Positions 5,417 to 6,555 of a stretch of DNA of 6,555 bases are shown one piece after another. Origin of the DNA: Lachnospiraceae bacterium UBA3785 (GTDB lineage Bacteria > Bacillota > Clostridia > Lachnospirales > Lachnospiraceae). The notes under the pieces were generated by a model that saw only the letters and a list, made by a program, of their open reading frames with translations, had not been told where the DNA came from and ran no database searches. The DNA lies in contig DFFD01000024.1 in the NCBI GenBank assembly GCA_002369495.1, positions 1 through 6,555 on the forward strand, written 5' to 3'. Positions within the stretch are counted from its first letter, which is position 1. Every line of letters starts with the position of its first letter. The position numbers were made by a program, and so were the translations under genes.

Positions 5417-6555
5417 TTACTTAACCCCGAAGAGAAGGTCCGAGTAGGTCGGATACGGCCAGTAGCTCTTGGCGGTCAGCTGCTCCGCCTTGTCGCAGGG
5501 GACGCGGAGCTCGCCCATCGCCTGAAGCAGGACGTCTCGTATGAGGGCGGATTCCTCGACGATGTCAGCTGCGCCGCGAACTTTTAAGAGCGCGGTCTCA
5601 AGCTCGTCGATCTTCGCGGCGATTTCGTCGATGAGGCCGGTCAGGGCTCTCACAAGGCCGGTCTCATGAGCACACGGAAGCTCCGGCGCGACTGCCTTCT
5701 TGGCAGCAACCGCCCTCGCCGTGTCGGCCGCGAAGGCCTCAATCGCGGGCAGGATCTGGGTGCGGGCCATGTCGACCATGGTGTTGGCCTCGATCACGAC
5801 GCTCTTGCAGTAGTTCTCGAGCATGATGTCGCGGCGGGACCGCATCTCCTCGATGGTGAAGACGCCCAGAGAGGTGAGCATTTTGACGTTCTTTTCATCG
5901 AGGAGGTGGGGCATGCAGTCAGCGGTCGTGCGGTAGTTGAGAAGACCCCGCTCTTCGGTCGCCTCCCGGATCCATGCGTCATCATAGCCGTTCCCGTTGA
6001 AGATGATCCGCTTGTGATCCCTGATCGTTTTTCTTATCATCTCATGCAGGGCGGTCTCAAAATCCTCCGCTTTCTCAAGGCGGTCGGCGTAGATCCGGAG
6101 ACTCTCCGCGACGGCTGCGTTCAGCATGATGTTGGCGCAGGCGATCGAGTTGGAGGAGCCGAGCATGCGGAACTCGAATTTATTTCCCGTAAATGCGAAC
6201 GGTGACGTCCTGTTGCGGTCCGTCGTATCCCGGTTGAACTTGGGCAGGACATCGACGCCGAGCTTCATCTGGGTCTTTTTGGTGCCCGCGTACGGGACAT
6301 CGTTCTCGATTGCCTCGAGGACCGCGTTCAGCTCGTCGCCCAGGAAAATGGAAATGACAGCCGGCGGCGCCTCGTTCGCGCCGAGCCTGTGGTCGTTGCC
6401 GGCGGTCGCGACGGAGAGACGCAGCAGATCCTGGTAATCGTCGACCGCCTTGATGACGGCGCACAGAAAGAGCAGGAACTGGGCATTTTCATAGGGAGTC
6501 GCGCCCGGGGAGAGCAGGTTCTGGCCGGAATCGGTGGCGATGGACCAGTTGTTGT
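5417..6555 (-). CDS. glnN: Glutamine synthetase type III, C-terminal part (5' end outside the window)
   Basis: This enzyme makes glutamine from glutamate, ammonia and ATP. Only the last 378 residues are visible, roughly half of the usual GSIII length of about 700. The frame stays open through the right edge, so the Met at 6268 is internal and not the start. The fragment begins NNWSIATDSGQN, matching the GSIII continuation of the substrate-binding GKHNNWS motif. Next come R56 and LGANEAPPA (57-65). NRTSPFAFTGNKFEFR (114-129) follows, where E127 and R129 align with the metal- and ATP-binding E and R of GSI. The C-terminal helical part, with NGNGYDDAWI and LDEKNVKML, is typical of GSIII and absent from GSI and GSII. 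The protein ends LLFGVK. It heads the visible cluster, and amt begins 81 nt after its stop. Promoter and regulation lie outside the window. Confidence 0.93.
   Translation of the reverse strand, partial: NNWSIATDSGQNLLSPGATPYENAQFLLFLCAVIKAVDDYQDLLRLSVATAGNDHRLGANEAPPAVISIFLGDELNAVLEAIENDVPYAGTKKTQMKLGVDVLPKFNRDTTDRNRTSPFAFTGNKFEFRMLGSSNSIACANIMLNAAVAESLRIYADRLEKAEDFETALHEMIRKTIRDHKRIIFNGNGYDDAWIREATEERGLLNYRTTADCMPHLLDEKNVKMLTSLGVFTIEEMRSRRDIMLENYCKSVVIEANTMVDMARTQILPAIEAFAADTARAVAAKKAVAPELPCAHETGLVRALTGLIDEIAAKIDELETALLKVRGAADIVEESALIRDVLLQAMGELRVPCDKAEQLTAKSYWPYPTYSDLLFGVK

Noticed and set aside
5417..6268. A short complete gene starting at the Met at 6268
   Set aside because: The same frame continues upstream to the window edge with conserved GSIII sequence (NNWSIATDSG, LGANEAPPA), so this Met is internal.
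6180..6464. Minus-strand 94-codon frame near the right edge
   Set aside because: It is out of frame with glutamine synthetase, whose own frame is open and recognisable through 6555. The translation is Arg-rich, with no motif.

Overview
The window is a compact, GC-rich stretch from what looks like a Firmicute, most likely a GC-rich gut or rumen member of the Clostridia (Lachnospiraceae/Oscillospiraceae-like). The reasons are the type III glutamine synthetase next to an ammonium transporter fused to PII, strong AGGAG-type ribosome binding sites, and a consensus sigma-A promoter. The genus assignment is inference. All four genes lie on the minus strand and are read from right to left. Almost every base is coding, and no gene-free stretch exceeds about 120 bases.

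Layout in order of transcription. (1) The C-terminal part of a type III glutamine synthetase (glnN), which enters from the right edge and stops at 5417. (2) An 81-nt gap holding a 14-bp hairpin. (3) An ammonium channel with a complete PII signal-transduction domain fused at its C-terminus (3611-5335). (4) A 21-nt gap, then a glutamine-hydrolysing asparagine synthetase (asnB, 2006-3589). (5) A 118-nt gap with a near-perfect sigma-A promoter followed at once by an intrinsic-terminator-like hairpin and U-tract. (6) glucosamine-6-phosphate synthase (glmS, start fixed at 1887, stop at 64). (7) A repeat at the left edge (1-56), with two tandem copies and one inverted half-copy of a GGGACGGTTCTTCA-type sequence.

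The genes form one nitrogen module. Amt brings in ammonium under direct control of its tethered PII domain, glutamine synthetase fixes ammonium into glutamine, and AsnB and GlmS are the glutamine amidotransferases that spend it on asparagine and on amino sugars for the cell wall. The first three are probably co-transcribed. glmS has its own promoter.

No wholly new system is evident. The points most worth a second look are the glmS leader (too short for a glmS ribozyme, but with a terminator between promoter and ribosome binding site), the Amt-PII fusion lacking the classical PII modification residues, the hairpin between glnN and amt, and the edge repeat.
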